Assembly: GCF_023656565.1 (NCBI RefSeq)
Contig: NZ_JAMOKG010000004.1
Span: 1-64,000, forward strand
Length of the DNA: 64,000 bases
Direction of reading: 5' to 3'
From: Flavobacterium tyrosinilyticum
GTDB lineage: Bacteria; Bacteroidota; Bacteroidia; Flavobacteriales; Flavobacteriaceae
Positions 25,713-32,822 of the stretch are shown here, piece by piece. Within the stretch, counting starts at the first letter, position 1, and every line of letters begins with the position of its first letter. The notes below the pieces were generated by a model. That model was not told the origin of the DNA and made no database searches. It saw only the letters and a program-made list of their open reading frames with translations. The position numbers and the translations under genes are program-made.

Positions 25713-25727
25713 TTTAAATTCTAAATT

Positions 25728-26921
25728 TTAGTTCTTTTGGTAAGGATACGTTTTATCCAAATGAATTCTTAATCTTCCTGGCGCTGTATAATCCTCCTCA
25801 ACAAACTTACGAGGATTTGTGATTGACTCTGGCTTTGCAGGATCAGTAAGTTCTCCTGTTGGTCTTCTAGGAATAGCCCACAATTCGCTTTCATCTACAT
25901 TTGGAGTAGCAGGATTATCCAAAATAGGATCGTAAGGATAATATTTGCTTAATCCTGAAAAAGGAGCATCTGTAGGTTTTGTAAGTTCAAATCTTGTTGT
26001 ATAACCATCGCCATCATCATCATGATCTAGAAAATCTGGAATACCATCACCATCTGTATCATCTGGGTTAGCAGGTGGATTAGGATATGTAGTTGTGTCT
26101 CTATAATCGCGAACAAAACCGTCACCGTTAATATCCTCCTGATAATCAAATACACCATCTGGATTTTCTAATAAAACACCATTAGAATAACCATTATTTT
26201 CATGATCCATTCTTCTGATATCATAAAGCTTAAAGCTAAAGATTAAAGGCGCATAAGTTGGAATGGTACTTGAAGAAGGTGGCGCAGCATAGTATCCTAA
26301 TCCTGAAGGTATGAATAAAACACCAGCACCAAAATCTTGGTAATTTGGGGTTCCATCGTCATTATAAGTCGTTGTTCCTGTTTTAAACAGAGGAAAGATT
26401 TCACTCCATCCTTTTATAACATTACCTACATACATATCAATAATACTCTTTGGATATATAACCTGATCAAAGAAAGTAGTTGTTAAGTGTTCTGGCTCTG
26501 TATCTGTCTTTTCTACACGTTTTAAATATTCTCCTCTATAAGCAGTAAAAACACCATCCGTATTCATTGGAGCAACACCACTACCTTCTCTTAAAATCAA
26601 ATAATACATTTTATAAGTTATACCATGTATGTATGGGATTTCTCTTAAAACCAGCTTTGGATAAGTAGCACTATTTAAGTAAGACATTATTGAGGGTTGT
26701 GAAGCAGCATCCGTTATGGGCGAAATTGTTACATCCATATCGGCTGTCACAGTAATATAATTTGTCTTTAAATACTCTTCAATATCTGCATTATCAGTAT
26801 TAAATTGCTCTTGATAATCCCTTAAAGGAACAACTTCTGTTTTATCATCGTCATTTTTATTACAAGAAACGATGGCAAGACCAGCAAGTAACAAAACAAA
26901 ATAATATTTAAATTTATTCAT
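25728..26921 (-). CDS. FKBP-like peptidyl-prolyl isomerase lipoprotein with Ca-binding repeat
   Basis: The lipoprotein is 397 residues from the ATG at 26921 (MNKFKYYFVLLLAGLAIVSC); an ATG three codons earlier is possible. The lipobox Cys is followed by an NKNDDDK acidic spacer. The middle has an FKBP-like layout (VLREGSGV, GEYLKRVEKT, VIKGWSEIFPLFKTG, LFIPSGLGYYA). A thrombospondin type 3-like stretch DTDGDGIPDFLDHDDDGDG (about 290-310) predicts calcium binding. It is likely an envelope folding factor of the gliding/T9SS-associated FKBP lipoprotein group, but the aromatic binding-pocket residues are partly degenerate. Confidence 0.85.
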   Translation of the reverse strand: MNKFKYYFVLLLAGLAIVSCNKNDDDKTEVVPLRDYQEQFNTDNADIEEYLKTNYITVTADMDVTISPITDAASQPSIMSYLNSATYPKLVLREIPYIHGITYKMYYLILREGSGVAPMNTDGVFTAYRGEYLKRVEKTDTEPEHLTTTFFDQVIYPKSIIDMYVGNVIKGWSEIFPLFKTGTTTYNDDGTPNYQDFGAGVLFIPSGLGYYAAPPSSSTIPTYAPLIFSFKLYDIRRMDHENNGYSNGVLLENPDGVFDYQEDINGDGFVRDYRDTTTYPNPPANPDDTDGDGIPDFLDHDDDGDGYTTRFELTKPTDAPFSGLSKYYPYDPILDNPATPNVDESELWAIPRRPTGELTDPAKPESITNPRKFVEEDYTAPGRLRIHLDKTYPYQKN

Positions 26922-26961
26922 TATTATCATTTTTTTAGGTGCGCAAGATACAATATTGATT

Positions 26962-26969
26962 TATTTTTG
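26962..26969 (+). promoter_or_regulatory. -7 element of the S4-domain gene
   Basis: TATTTTTG fits TAnnTTTG. It lies inside the extended ORF and 32 nt before the ATG at 27001, so it also argues that translation starts at 27001. Confidence 0.45.
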
Positions 26970-27000
26970 TAAAGAATTTAACTTGGATTTTAGAAAAATT

Positions 27001-27393
27001 ATGAGAATAGATAAATACTTGTGGTGCGTTCGATATTACAAGACTAGAAACATGGTAACCGAAGCTTGCAAAAAGAATCAGATCACTGTAAATGGGCAAG
27101 TTGCAAAACCTTCAAAAGAAGTTTTTCCCACAGACCGAATTACATTTAGAAAAGATCAAATTACACAAATTATAACGGTTTTAGACATTCCGCAAAATCG
27201 AGTTGGAGCTAAGTTGGTAGATATTTATCAAAAAAACGAAACGCCTCCAGAAGCTTTTGCACATTTAGAGCTATTAAAATTATCTAAAGAACATTCGAGA
27301 AGAACTGGCGCAGGACGTCCGACCAAAAAAGATCGAAGAGACATTGACGATTACGGAGACGATATTTATGATGAAGAGGAAGAAATAGAATAA
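27001..27393 (+). CDS. S4-domain RNA-binding protein (Hsp15-like)
   Basis: The 130-residue cytoplasmic protein starts at MRIDKYLWCVRYYKTR, the usual S4/Hsp15 N-terminus; an upstream ATG at 26956 would overlap the promoter. The S4 RNA-binding fold occupies about 1-60 (VTEACKKNQITVNGQVAKPSKEV), followed by a basic Gly/Arg patch (RRTGAGRPTKKDRRDI) and an acidic tail (DDIYDEEEEIE). Hsp15 family members recycle 50S subunits carrying nascent tRNA after heat shock. Confidence 0.9.
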   Translation: MRIDKYLWCVRYYKTRNMVTEACKKNQITVNGQVAKPSKEVFPTDRITFRKDQITQIITVLDIPQNRVGAKLVDIYQKNETPPEAFAHLELLKLSKEHSRRTGAGRPTKKDRRDIDDYGDDIYDEEEEIE

Positions 27394-27399
27394 ATCTTC

Positions 27400-27495
27400 A
27401 ATCTTGAAATTCCAAATTCCAAAAAAAAAGCAATCAAATTCCAGATCCTAAAAATAAACTTATCTCAAAACTTGGAATTTGGAATTTAAAAAATT
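27400..27495. repeat. AAATTCCAAATTCCAA word repeat
   Basis: The spacer alternates AAATTCCAAATTCC with its inverse GGAATTTGGAATTT, so a long hairpin is possible. The same words occur at 180-215, 38098-38135 and 60401-60555. Confidence 0.6.
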
Positions 27496-27553
27496 GAAAT
27501 TTGGATTATCTATATTGGATTTTAAATTAATTACCTTAGCAAAAAAACACACT

Positions 27554-28054
27554 ATGAGCAGCAATATAATCTTGACCAATCAAGAAATCGAACATAAAAT
27601 AAAACGTATCGCTTACCAAATTTACGAGACTTTTGTAGACGAAGAAGAAGTTGTAATTGCCGGAATTGCTTCTAACGGATTTCTTTTTGCCGAAAAAATC
27701 GCTACGGCGCTTAGCAATATTTCAACCTTAAAAGTTTCGATCTGCGAAGTCAAAATAAACAAACAAAATCCACAACAAGCCATACAAACTTCATTAACGC
27801 GTGAAGAATACAAAAACAAAGGCTTAGTTCTAGTTGATGATGTCTTGAACTCTGGAACTACATTAATCTATGCTGTTCGTCATTTCTTAGACGTTCCGCT
27901 TAAAAAATTCAAAACAGCAGTACTTGTTGACCGAAATCATAAAAAATATCCTGTAAAGGCAGATTTCAAAGGCATTTCGCTTTCAACTTCTTTACTAGAG
28001 CATGTTCAAGTTGTTTTCAATTCAGAAAACGGCGACTATGCTTCTTTAAGTTAA
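27554..28054 (+). CDS. PyrR-like phosphoribosyltransferase
   Basis: The 166-residue protein starts at MSSNIILTNQEIEHKIKR (an upstream ATG at 27479 lies in the word repeat). The PRPP-binding loop LVLVDDVLNSGTTL (about 102-115) defines a type I phosphoribosyltransferase. The C-terminal VDRNHKKYPVKADFKGISLST matches the PyrR pattern of uracil PRTase/attenuation proteins. No pyr gene is adjacent, so a regulatory role is unproven. Its last 9 bases overlap the convergent aroK stop. Confidence 0.82.
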   Translation: MSSNIILTNQEIEHKIKRIAYQIYETFVDEEEVVIAGIASNGFLFAEKIATALSNISTLKVSICEVKINKQNPQQAIQTSLTREEYKNKGLVLVDDVLNSGTTLIYAVRHFLDVPLKKFKTAVLVDRNHKKYPVKADFKGISLSTSLLEHVQVVFNSENGDYASLS

Positions 28055-28564
28055 TATATCTAAAATATCCTGAACCGTTTCTTCGACAGATTTATCATCA
28101 ACGGAAACTTTATGTTTTGCTTGATTGTAATAATAACTTCTGTCGAATAAATGTTTCGCGATAAACTCTTTCATTTCTTCCTCATTCATATTGGCAATCA
28201 AAGGGCGTTTGCTTTTGTTATGAATCAATCTATTATATAAGGTATCAATTGATGCTTTTAAATATACAGACACCACATCGTCTCCTTTTAATAATTCATG
28301 ATTATTGGCATAACATGGAGTTCCTCCTCCAAGACCAATAATAGTATTTTCTGAAGATTGCAGCAATTCGACGAACATTTCATGCTCTAATTTTCGAAAA
28401 TACACTTCTCCATGCTTCTCAAAAATCTCATTTATGGATAAATTCACTCTTTCTTCGATACATTTATCTAAATCTAAGAACGGAATATTTGTAATTTTTG
28501 ACAAATTTTGGGCAATTGTAGACTTTCCGCAGCCCATATAACCTAACAACACAATTTTTTTCAT
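28046..28564 (-). CDS. aroK: Shikimate kinase
   Basis: Phosphorylates shikimate in the aromatic amino-acid pathway. The 172-residue protein has Walker A GYMGCGKST (8-16), the shikimate-binding Asp/Arg region (FLDLDKCIEER, then YFRKLEHEM) and GLGGGTPC with the R of KSKRPLIAN in the lid. Length is standard. It is transcribed leftward alone and overlaps the PRTase gene tail to tail. Confidence 0.95.
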   Translation of the reverse strand: MKKIVLLGYMGCGKSTIAQNLSKITNIPFLDLDKCIEERVNLSINEIFEKHGEVYFRKLEHEMFVELLQSSENTIIGLGGGTPCYANNHELLKGDDVVSVYLKASIDTLYNRLIHNKSKRPLIANMNEEEMKEFIAKHLFDRSYYYNQAKHKVSVDDKSVEETVQDILDILT

Positions 28565-28635
28565 ATTAATAAAACCTTATAAACTAAGCATTTGAGAATT
28601 TTTCCAAAAAAAAGACAAATTTATGATAAAATAGC

Positions 28636-28667
28636 TTGGAAACTTCAAAAAAAACTCCTTATATTTG
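28636..28667 (+). promoter_or_regulatory. Promoter of the tRNA-Lys/tRNA-Leu cluster
   Basis: TTG at 28636-28638, 21-bp spacer, TATATTTG at 28660-28667. The first tRNA starts 24 nt after it. Confidence 0.6.
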
Positions 28668-28690
28668 CACCCGCATTCAAGAAATTAAAT

Positions 28691-28763
28691 GACTCGATAG
28701 CTCAGTCGGTAGAGCACATCACTTTTAATGATGGGGTCCTGGGTTCGAGCCCCAGTCGGGTCA
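28691..28763 (+). tRNA. tRNA-Lys(UUU), copy 1
   Basis: A 73-nt cloverleaf. The acceptor GACTCGA pairs with TCGGGTC, the D-loop reads AGCTCAGTCGGTAGAGC, and the anticodon loop CTTTTAA has anticodon TTT. The T-arm is GGTTCGAGCCC with discriminator A. CCA is not encoded. The sequence is identical to copies 2 and 3. Confidence 0.97.
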
Positions 28764-28803
28764 CAAATTTTGTGATTAACAAATTAAATTTCTTGAAAGC
28801 AAT

Positions 28804-28876
28804 GACTCGATAGCTCAGTCGGTAGAGCACATCACTTTTAATGATGGGGTCCTGGGTTCGAGCCCCAGTCGGGTCA
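28804..28876 (+). tRNA. tRNA-Lys(UUU), copy 2
   Basis: Identical to copy 1 in all 73 bases, 40 nt downstream. The cluster continues with a rho-independent hairpin that is shared, with a paired change, by copy 3 at 30896. Confidence 0.97.
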
Positions 28877-28877
28877 C

Positions 28878-28913
28878 AAAAGGTCGGGTAATTTATTTTA
28901 CTCGACCTTTTTT
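28878..28913 (+). terminator. Hairpin and T-run after tRNA-Lys copy 2
   Basis: AAAGGTCG pairs with CGACCTTT around GGTAATTTATTTTACT and is followed by T-rich sequence. The corresponding hairpin after copy 3 has AAAGGTCA/TGACCTTT. Confidence 0.75.
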
Positions 28914-28919
28914 CTTTTA

Positions 28920-29002
28920 GGCCATGTGGAGAAACGGTAGACTCGCCATCTTGAGGGGGTGGTGCTCGCAAGGGCGTGAGGGTTCAAATCCCTCCATGGT
29001 CA
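28920..29002 (+). tRNA. tRNA-Leu(GAG)
   Basis: An 83-nt class II tRNA. The acceptor GGCCATG pairs with CATGGTC, with one G-U pair. The D-arm GAGAAACGGTAGACTC and anticodon loop TTGAGGG have anticodon GAG. A long variable arm (GCTCGCAAGGGCGTG) and T-arm GGGTTCAAATCCC follow, and the discriminator is A. CCA is not encoded. Confidence 0.93.
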
Positions 29003-29006
29003 CTAG

Positions 29007-29038
29007 AAAAGCCTATTTCGTTTTGAAATAGGCTTTTT
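29007..29038 (+). terminator. Terminator after tRNA-Leu
   Basis: AAAAGCCTATTTC pairs perfectly with GAAATAGGCTTTT and runs into T's. Confidence 0.9.
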
Positions 29039-29136
29039 TATGTTTTGTCTCGTCCTAAAATAAGTTGACGCATTGGTGTTAGAACAATTTTTAAATAAAG
29101 AGAACTAAATAAAGTTATCTTATTTTCCCACAAGAC

Positions 29137-30054
29137 TTAATACAGCTGTTTTATTTTTCCATCTTTTACAATATACAATCCATTTTCACACATGATATAT
29201 ACATTAAATTTGGTTTTTTTAATATTTGTGAACCAGCCAGGAAGTTTATATTGTTTCAATGTTTCATCATGGATTAACTGCCCATAATACCCATATTGCT
29301 TACCTGTTTTCCTATCTGTTCCTGTTCCTGAAATATGCACAATGTTATCTTTTTGAAGAATTTCTCTAGCTTCACTACATAAATCTAAGCATACCAACGT
29401 GTCCGTTTTATTCTTACTTTTTTTATAAAGCTTCACGTTATCACTTTCATCATTTATTCCGTATGGATAATCAACTACATCTCTTGTATATTCCGTTTCT
29501 GGTATCGTTTTTACATACACCCAATCTTTCTCATAATCAGTTCCTTGGAATTTATAGACTTTATTTTCAGCTGTACGAACACAAAGTTGCTCCTTTGGAT
29601 TTGAAATTATTTCCATTGGAAAAAATTTTTTAGTATCAAAAGTTATTGTTTCCCAAGAATATCCAAAATCTTTTGAAATATGTATTCGAGAATAATCCGA
29701 TTCGTGAATTCCTCCCCAACTATCAATCCCAACAAGAATCTTTTTATCAGTAAAAGTTACATCTTTAAACATCAATGATGTTTTAATATTTTTCCAAGTT
29801 TTTGCGCCATTTGTCGAATACATTAATTCAAAATACCTACAGGCAATAACTGAGTCTTTTGAAATATCAGCAACATTATTAACATACCTATTTCTCTTTT
29901 TTGAAATTTCAGCAGTTGTATCACCTATAGTTTTCACTATATCAGTTGTACTTTTAAAAGTTTCACTTTTAACTTCCAGTTTATCTATTGCGTTCTTTTT
30001 ACAACCAATTGCAAAAAACAAAATAACAAAATATACCCTGTATTTTCTTTTCAT
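29137..30054 (-). CDS. Lipoprotein with Asp-box (BNR-like) repeats
   Basis: The 305-residue envelope lipoprotein has the signal MKRKYRVYFVILFFAIGC with the lipid-anchored Cys18 followed by basic KK. The body has at least two Asp-box-type turns, MYSTNGAKTWKN (about 79-90) and HISKDFGYSWETI (about 125-137), as in sialidase or photosystem-stability beta-propellers. Repeats beyond these are degenerate. No catalytic residues are visible, so a binding or sensing role is more likely than hydrolysis. It lies in the segment between tRNA-Lys copies 2 and 3. Confidence 0.72.
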   Translation of the reverse strand: MKRKYRVYFVILFFAIGCKKNAIDKLEVKSETFKSTTDIVKTIGDTTAEISKKRNRYVNNVADISKDSVIACRYFELMYSTNGAKTWKNIKTSLMFKDVTFTDKKILVGIDSWGGIHESDYSRIHISKDFGYSWETITFDTKKFFPMEIISNPKEQLCVRTAENKVYKFQGTDYEKDWVYVKTIPETEYTRDVVDYPYGINDESDNVKLYKKSKNKTDTLVCLDLCSEAREILQKDNIVHISGTGTDRKTGKQYGYYGQLIHDETLKQYKLPGWFTNIKKTKFNVYIMCENGLYIVKDGKIKQLY

Positions 30055-30239
30055 AAAAAAGCAATTAACTTTATTTGTATAGCTAATATATCATTATTTT
30101 TAAAAGATAAAACTAATAAACATCATTCAAGATTTTTAAATCTTCTCGTAAATGGTTCGAATTCTACCCGATAATTTTATTTACAACACACAAAACAGAT
30201 ATAATATCTGACAAAAAAATAATTTGCAGGATATTTTTT

Positions 30240-30247
30240 TATCTTTG
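30240..30247 (+). promoter_or_regulatory. -7 element of the XRE gene
   Basis: TATCTTTG fits TAnnTTTG, 62 nt before the ATG at 30310. No -33 TTG is seen at a normal distance. Confidence 0.4.
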
Positions 30248-30309
30248 GCAATCAAATTTTTTCAACCTGCATGGCTTTATCTTTAAGCTTTTAGAAAACA
30301 ATACTCATT

Positions 30310-30711
30310 ATGGAACAAAAAATACATCAAGGAAGAAACGTGAAACGTTTTAGAGAAATGCTTAACATAAAACAAGAAGCATTGGCTTATGATCTAGGAG
30401 AAGACTGGAGTCAAAAGAAAATTTCTTTATTGGAGCAGAAAGATGTAATTGAGGAGAATCTTCTAAAACAAATTGCAGCAATATTAAAAATCCCTGTAGA
30501 AGCATTTCAGAATTTTAACGAAGAACAGGCAATAAATATTATTTCTAGTACTTTTCACGGCACTCAAGGTTTAATAAATTACAGCCCAACTTTCAACAAC
30601 AATCCAATCGACAAATTGATTCAGTTGCATGAAGAAAAAATAGCTTTATACGAGCGTATGTTGAGAGAAAAAGATGAAATGATGCAAAGACTTGAAAAGC
30701 TTATCAAATAA
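30310..30711 (+). CDS. XRE-family HTH regulator with C-terminal coiled coil
   Basis: The 133-residue protein has an N-terminal helix-turn-helix (about 8-63): RNVKRFREMLNIKQEALAYDL, then DWSQKKISLLEQK, then LKQIAAILKIPVEAFQNF. The linker (NIISSTFHGTQGLINYSPTF) is followed by a helical, charged tail (PIDKLIQLHEEKIALYERM, then EDEMMQRLEKLIK-like repeats) suitable for dimerisation. From memory such proteins are common in Flavobacteriia. It neighbours the lipoprotein divergently and tRNA-Lys copy 3. Confidence 0.85.
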   Translation: MEQKIHQGRNVKRFREMLNIKQEALAYDLGEDWSQKKISLLEQKDVIEENLLKQIAAILKIPVEAFQNFNEEQAINIISSTFHGTQGLINYSPTFNNNPIDKLIQLHEEKIALYERMLREKDEMMQRLEKLIK

Positions 30712-30845
30712 ATAATTCAGAAAAATCAGCAGTTTTTATTCTGCACCTTATATTATCACAGAAAAAAAACAAAATATATTCCATTGCAAAGTAAGCACTT
30801 ACAACAACAATTGAAATTAATTTAAAATTCCTTTCCAAAAAGGCT

Positions 30846-30874
30846 TTGCAAACTAAATAAAGTACTTATATTTG
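30846..30874 (+). promoter_or_regulatory. Promoter of tRNA-Lys copy 3
   Basis: TTG at 30846-30848, 18-bp spacer, TATATTTG at 30867-30874; the tRNA starts 22 nt later. The string TTATATTTGCACCC is shared with the promoter of copy 1. Confidence 0.6.
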
Positions 30875-30895
30875 CACCCTCATTGAAGAAATGAA

Positions 30896-30968
30896 GACTC
30901 GATAGCTCAGTCGGTAGAGCACATCACTTTTAATGATGGGGTCCTGGGTTCGAGCCCCAGTCGGGTCA
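30896..30968 (+). tRNA. tRNA-Lys(UUU), copy 3
   Basis: Identical in all 73 bases to copies 1 and 2 but separated from them by about 2 kb with a lipoprotein and an XRE gene. It has its own promoter and a near-identical downstream hairpin. Confidence 0.97.
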
Positions 30969-30970
30969 CA

Positions 30971-31008
30971 AAAGGTCAGGTAATTTATTTTACTTGACCT
31001 TTTTCTTT
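30971..31008 (+). terminator. Terminator after tRNA-Lys copy 3
   Basis: AAAGGTCA pairs with TGACCTTT around the same AT-rich loop as at 28878, then T-rich sequence. The difference from the copy 2 hairpin is a compensatory G-C to A-T change. Confidence 0.8.
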
Positions 31009-31163
31009 TTAAGGACTATCAAGTCTTAAAAATATACCTTTAGAAAAACCTGCTTTAATTTTCTCTTACTATTTCTTCATTTACCAAAAGAAATTTTCTC
31101 ACAAGATAAAAACTTTCTTAAATTCGTTGGGAAATAATTAAATCACTAATCCCAAATTAGTTT

Positions 31164-31664
31164 ATGAAAAACCTACTATTAGCATCACTTATTATGATGT
31201 CTTGCTCAATCTGGGCACAATCAGCAACAGGCTATTTTGACAAAGCCATGAAAAAAGCTGAAGCTGGAAATACAAAAGGCGCCATCGCCGATTACACCAA
31301 AGCTATCAGCATGAATTCTAAATTTGTCGAAGCTTATCAGAACCGTGGTGTAGCAAAATTCAAACTAAACGATTTAAAAGGTGCTCAAGCTGACTTTAGC
31401 AAGACAATCGAATTGGACGACATGAATGCAGATGCTTTTACCGGCAGAGCCAATGTCAATTACAAACTGCAGAATTACGAAGGAACAATTGAAGATTGCA
31501 CCGCTTCTTTAGACTTAAACCCGAAAGATTATGTCGCCTACAATTTAAGAGGATTGGCCTATAACAAAATTGGCGATAAGAAAAATTGCTGTAAGGATTT
31601 CACAAAAGCAATTGAGTTAGGAAGCCAAAGCGCCGCAAAAAACAGAGCTACTTTCTGTAAATAA
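31164..31664 (+). CDS. Secreted TPR-repeat protein
   Basis: The 166-residue protein has signal peptide MKNLLLASLIMMSCSIWAQS and about four TPR units: GYFDKAMKKAEAGNTKGAIADYTKAI, then AYQNRGVAKFKLNDLKGAQ, AFTGRANVNYKLQNYEGTI and AYNLRGLAYNKIGDKKNCC. TPRs mediate protein-protein contacts; a partner cannot be named. SCS in the signal might be read as a lipobox, but the AQS cleavage site fits signal peptidase I better. A strong terminator follows at 31686. Confidence 0.85.
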   Translation: MKNLLLASLIMMSCSIWAQSATGYFDKAMKKAEAGNTKGAIADYTKAISMNSKFVEAYQNRGVAKFKLNDLKGAQADFSKTIELDDMNADAFTGRANVNYKLQNYEGTIEDCTASLDLNPKDYVAYNLRGLAYNKIGDKKNCCKDFTKAIELGSQSAAKNRATFCK

Positions 31665-31685
31665 TACATAAAGCAAAAAAACAAG

Positions 31686-31729
31686 AACAGTCTGTCAAGA
31701 TTTTAATCTGATAGGCTGTTTTCTTTTTT
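31686..31729 (+). terminator. Terminator after the TPR gene
   Basis: AACAGTCTGTCA pairs with TGATAGGCTGTT (two mismatches) with an inner AGATT/AATCT stem, followed by a T-rich run. Confidence 0.75.
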
Positions 31730-31742
31730 ATCAAAGTAATAT

Positions 31743-31775
31743 ATTTCTTAAGAAATAAATACCTGATTTTAGGTA
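31743..31775. promoter_or_regulatory. Two palindromes upstream of the CarH-like gene
   Basis: ATTTCTTAAGAAAT (31743-31756) is a perfect palindrome, followed at 31760-31775 by TACCTGATTTTAGGTA, a 5-bp dyad. They lie about 110-140 nt before the regulator start. They could be binding sites, or the second could be a weak hairpin. Confidence 0.3.
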
Positions 31776-31855
31776 AAAAATATATTATGAATACGTAAAC
31801 CTCTAATTCTCTATCTTTTTAATTTAGTTTTAATGTCGAATCTAAGATTTTATTT

Positions 31856-31863
31856 TACATTTG
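31856..31863 (+). promoter_or_regulatory. -7 element of the CarH-like gene
   Basis: TACATTTG fits TAnnTTTG and ends 18 nt before the ATG at 31882, so the leader is very short. Confidence 0.5.
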
Positions 31864-31881
31864 TTGACTTAATCGCGAAAA

Positions 31882-32781
31882 ATGATAAACAATATTAAAA
31901 CTGTTTTCAGCATTAAAGATCTTGAGAACTTATCTGGAATAAAAGCGCATACCATACGCATCTGGGAAAAGAGATACAATATCCTTGAACCTATGCGAAC
32001 TGATAGTAATATTAGATTTTACAATCTTCATAACCTGCAGAAACTTTTAAACATTACGTTACTGCACGAATACGGTTACAAGATTTCTAAAATTGCAACC
32101 TATCCTGAAGAAAAAATACCACAACTGGTACGCGAAATCATTTCAAAGAAAAATTCTCAAAACTACGCTATCACTTCTTTTAAAATGGCGATGATGAACT
32201 TTGATCAAGAATTATTCTTCAATACATTCGATTGGCTTATTACCGAAAAAACGTTTAAAGAAGTTTTTAAAGAACATTTTTTACCCCTTTTAAAAGAGTT
32301 GGGATTATTATGGCAATCTGAAACGATTACTCCTGCAAATGAACATTTCATGAGTCATTTAATCAAGCAGAAAATATTGATTTATACAGAAAGTCTTCAA
32401 ATTAGAAAACCAATCAAAACCGATCGAATTTTTGTTTTATCACTTCCGTTAAACGAAATTCACCAAATAGGATTGTTATACCTGCAATACGAAATTCTTG
32501 ATAAAGGCTACAAAACCATTTATCTGGGAGAAAGCATGCCAATTGAAAACTTGCAGGATTTAACCAAACATTTTGAGAACATTACGTTCGTTTCCTTTAT
32601 GACTGTTCAGCCAGACCGAAGCGTAATTAATCAATATGTAAAATCTATGGGGCAGAAATTATTGCAGAAAAACAACGAAATCTGGCTTATGGGTAAAATG
32701 GTGGAATACATTGATGAGAAAGTCCTAACAGACAGAATTCGAGTTTTTGATTCGATGGAAGAAACTATTAACATGCTTTAA
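31882..32781 (+). CDS. MerR-family regulator with cobalamin-binding domain (CarH-like photoreceptor)
   Basis: The 299-residue protein has an N-terminal MerR winged helix (about 5-75; GIKAHTIRIWEKRYNILEP), a helical bundle (about 95-175) and a Rossmann-like B12-binding domain (about 180-299). The bundle has the CarH light-sensing signature W144-x9-E154-H155. The B12 domain has E192-x-H194-x2-G197, where His ligates cobalt. CarH holds adenosylcobalamin, binds DNA as a tetramer in the dark and releases it when light cleaves the Co-C bond. The residue after Trp is Gln where Thermus CarH has His (from memory), so light-state chemistry may differ. The carotenoid genes it likely controls start 39 nt downstream. 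Confidence 0.88.
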   Translation: MINNIKTVFSIKDLENLSGIKAHTIRIWEKRYNILEPMRTDSNIRFYNLHNLQKLLNITLLHEYGYKISKIATYPEEKIPQLVREIISKKNSQNYAITSFKMAMMNFDQELFFNTFDWLITEKTFKEVFKEHFLPLLKELGLLWQSETITPANEHFMSHLIKQKILIYTESLQIRKPIKTDRIFVLSLPLNEIHQIGLLYLQYEILDKGYKTIYLGESMPIENLQDLTKHFENITFVSFMTVQPDRSVINQYVKSMGQKLLQKNNEIWLMGKMVEYIDEKVLTDRIRVFDSMEETINML

Positions 32782-32787
32782 TTTATT

Positions 32788-32822
32788 TTTGTTTAGGTTT
32801 TTCTTATATTTGTTAAACAAAT
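32788..32822. promoter_or_regulatory. crtI promoter with 34-bp dyad over the start codon
   Basis: TTTGTTTA (32788-32795), 18 bp, TAAACAAA (32814-32821). Inside is the -7 element TATATTTG (32805-32812), and a second palindrome ATTTGTTAAACAAAT (32808-32822) covers the -7 and the crtI ATG. Protein bound here would block RNA polymerase, and transcription would start almost at the ATG. The same dyad with the same spacing is at 59337-59370. Assignment to the CarH-like regulator is inference. Confidence 0.5.

Larger units (their letters stand above)
25407..25727. other. Gap between convergent genes with two terminators and possible gene remnants
   Basis: The two terminators at either end serve the transketolase genes and the FKBP gene. 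Between them, on the minus strand, are two protein-like frames: a tail ending at 25586 (FLLVLIIDAVFFYFAHF, then KEQHYNIYEVE) and, 13 nt further, an ATG ORF at 25572 that begins MAPLPSNENFIITCSIDG and runs to 25408. They could be decayed genes or chance. I see nothing else. Confidence 0.3.

Noticed and set aside
28592..28971. Open frames covering the tRNA-Lys genes on both strands
   Set aside because: They are shadows of the two identical tRNA genes; the protein sequences repeat because the tRNAs repeat.
28691..30968. Integrated element at tRNA-Lys
   Set aside because: No integrase, excisionase or att-like core beyond the tRNA itself was found; recombination between tRNA copies is enough to explain it.
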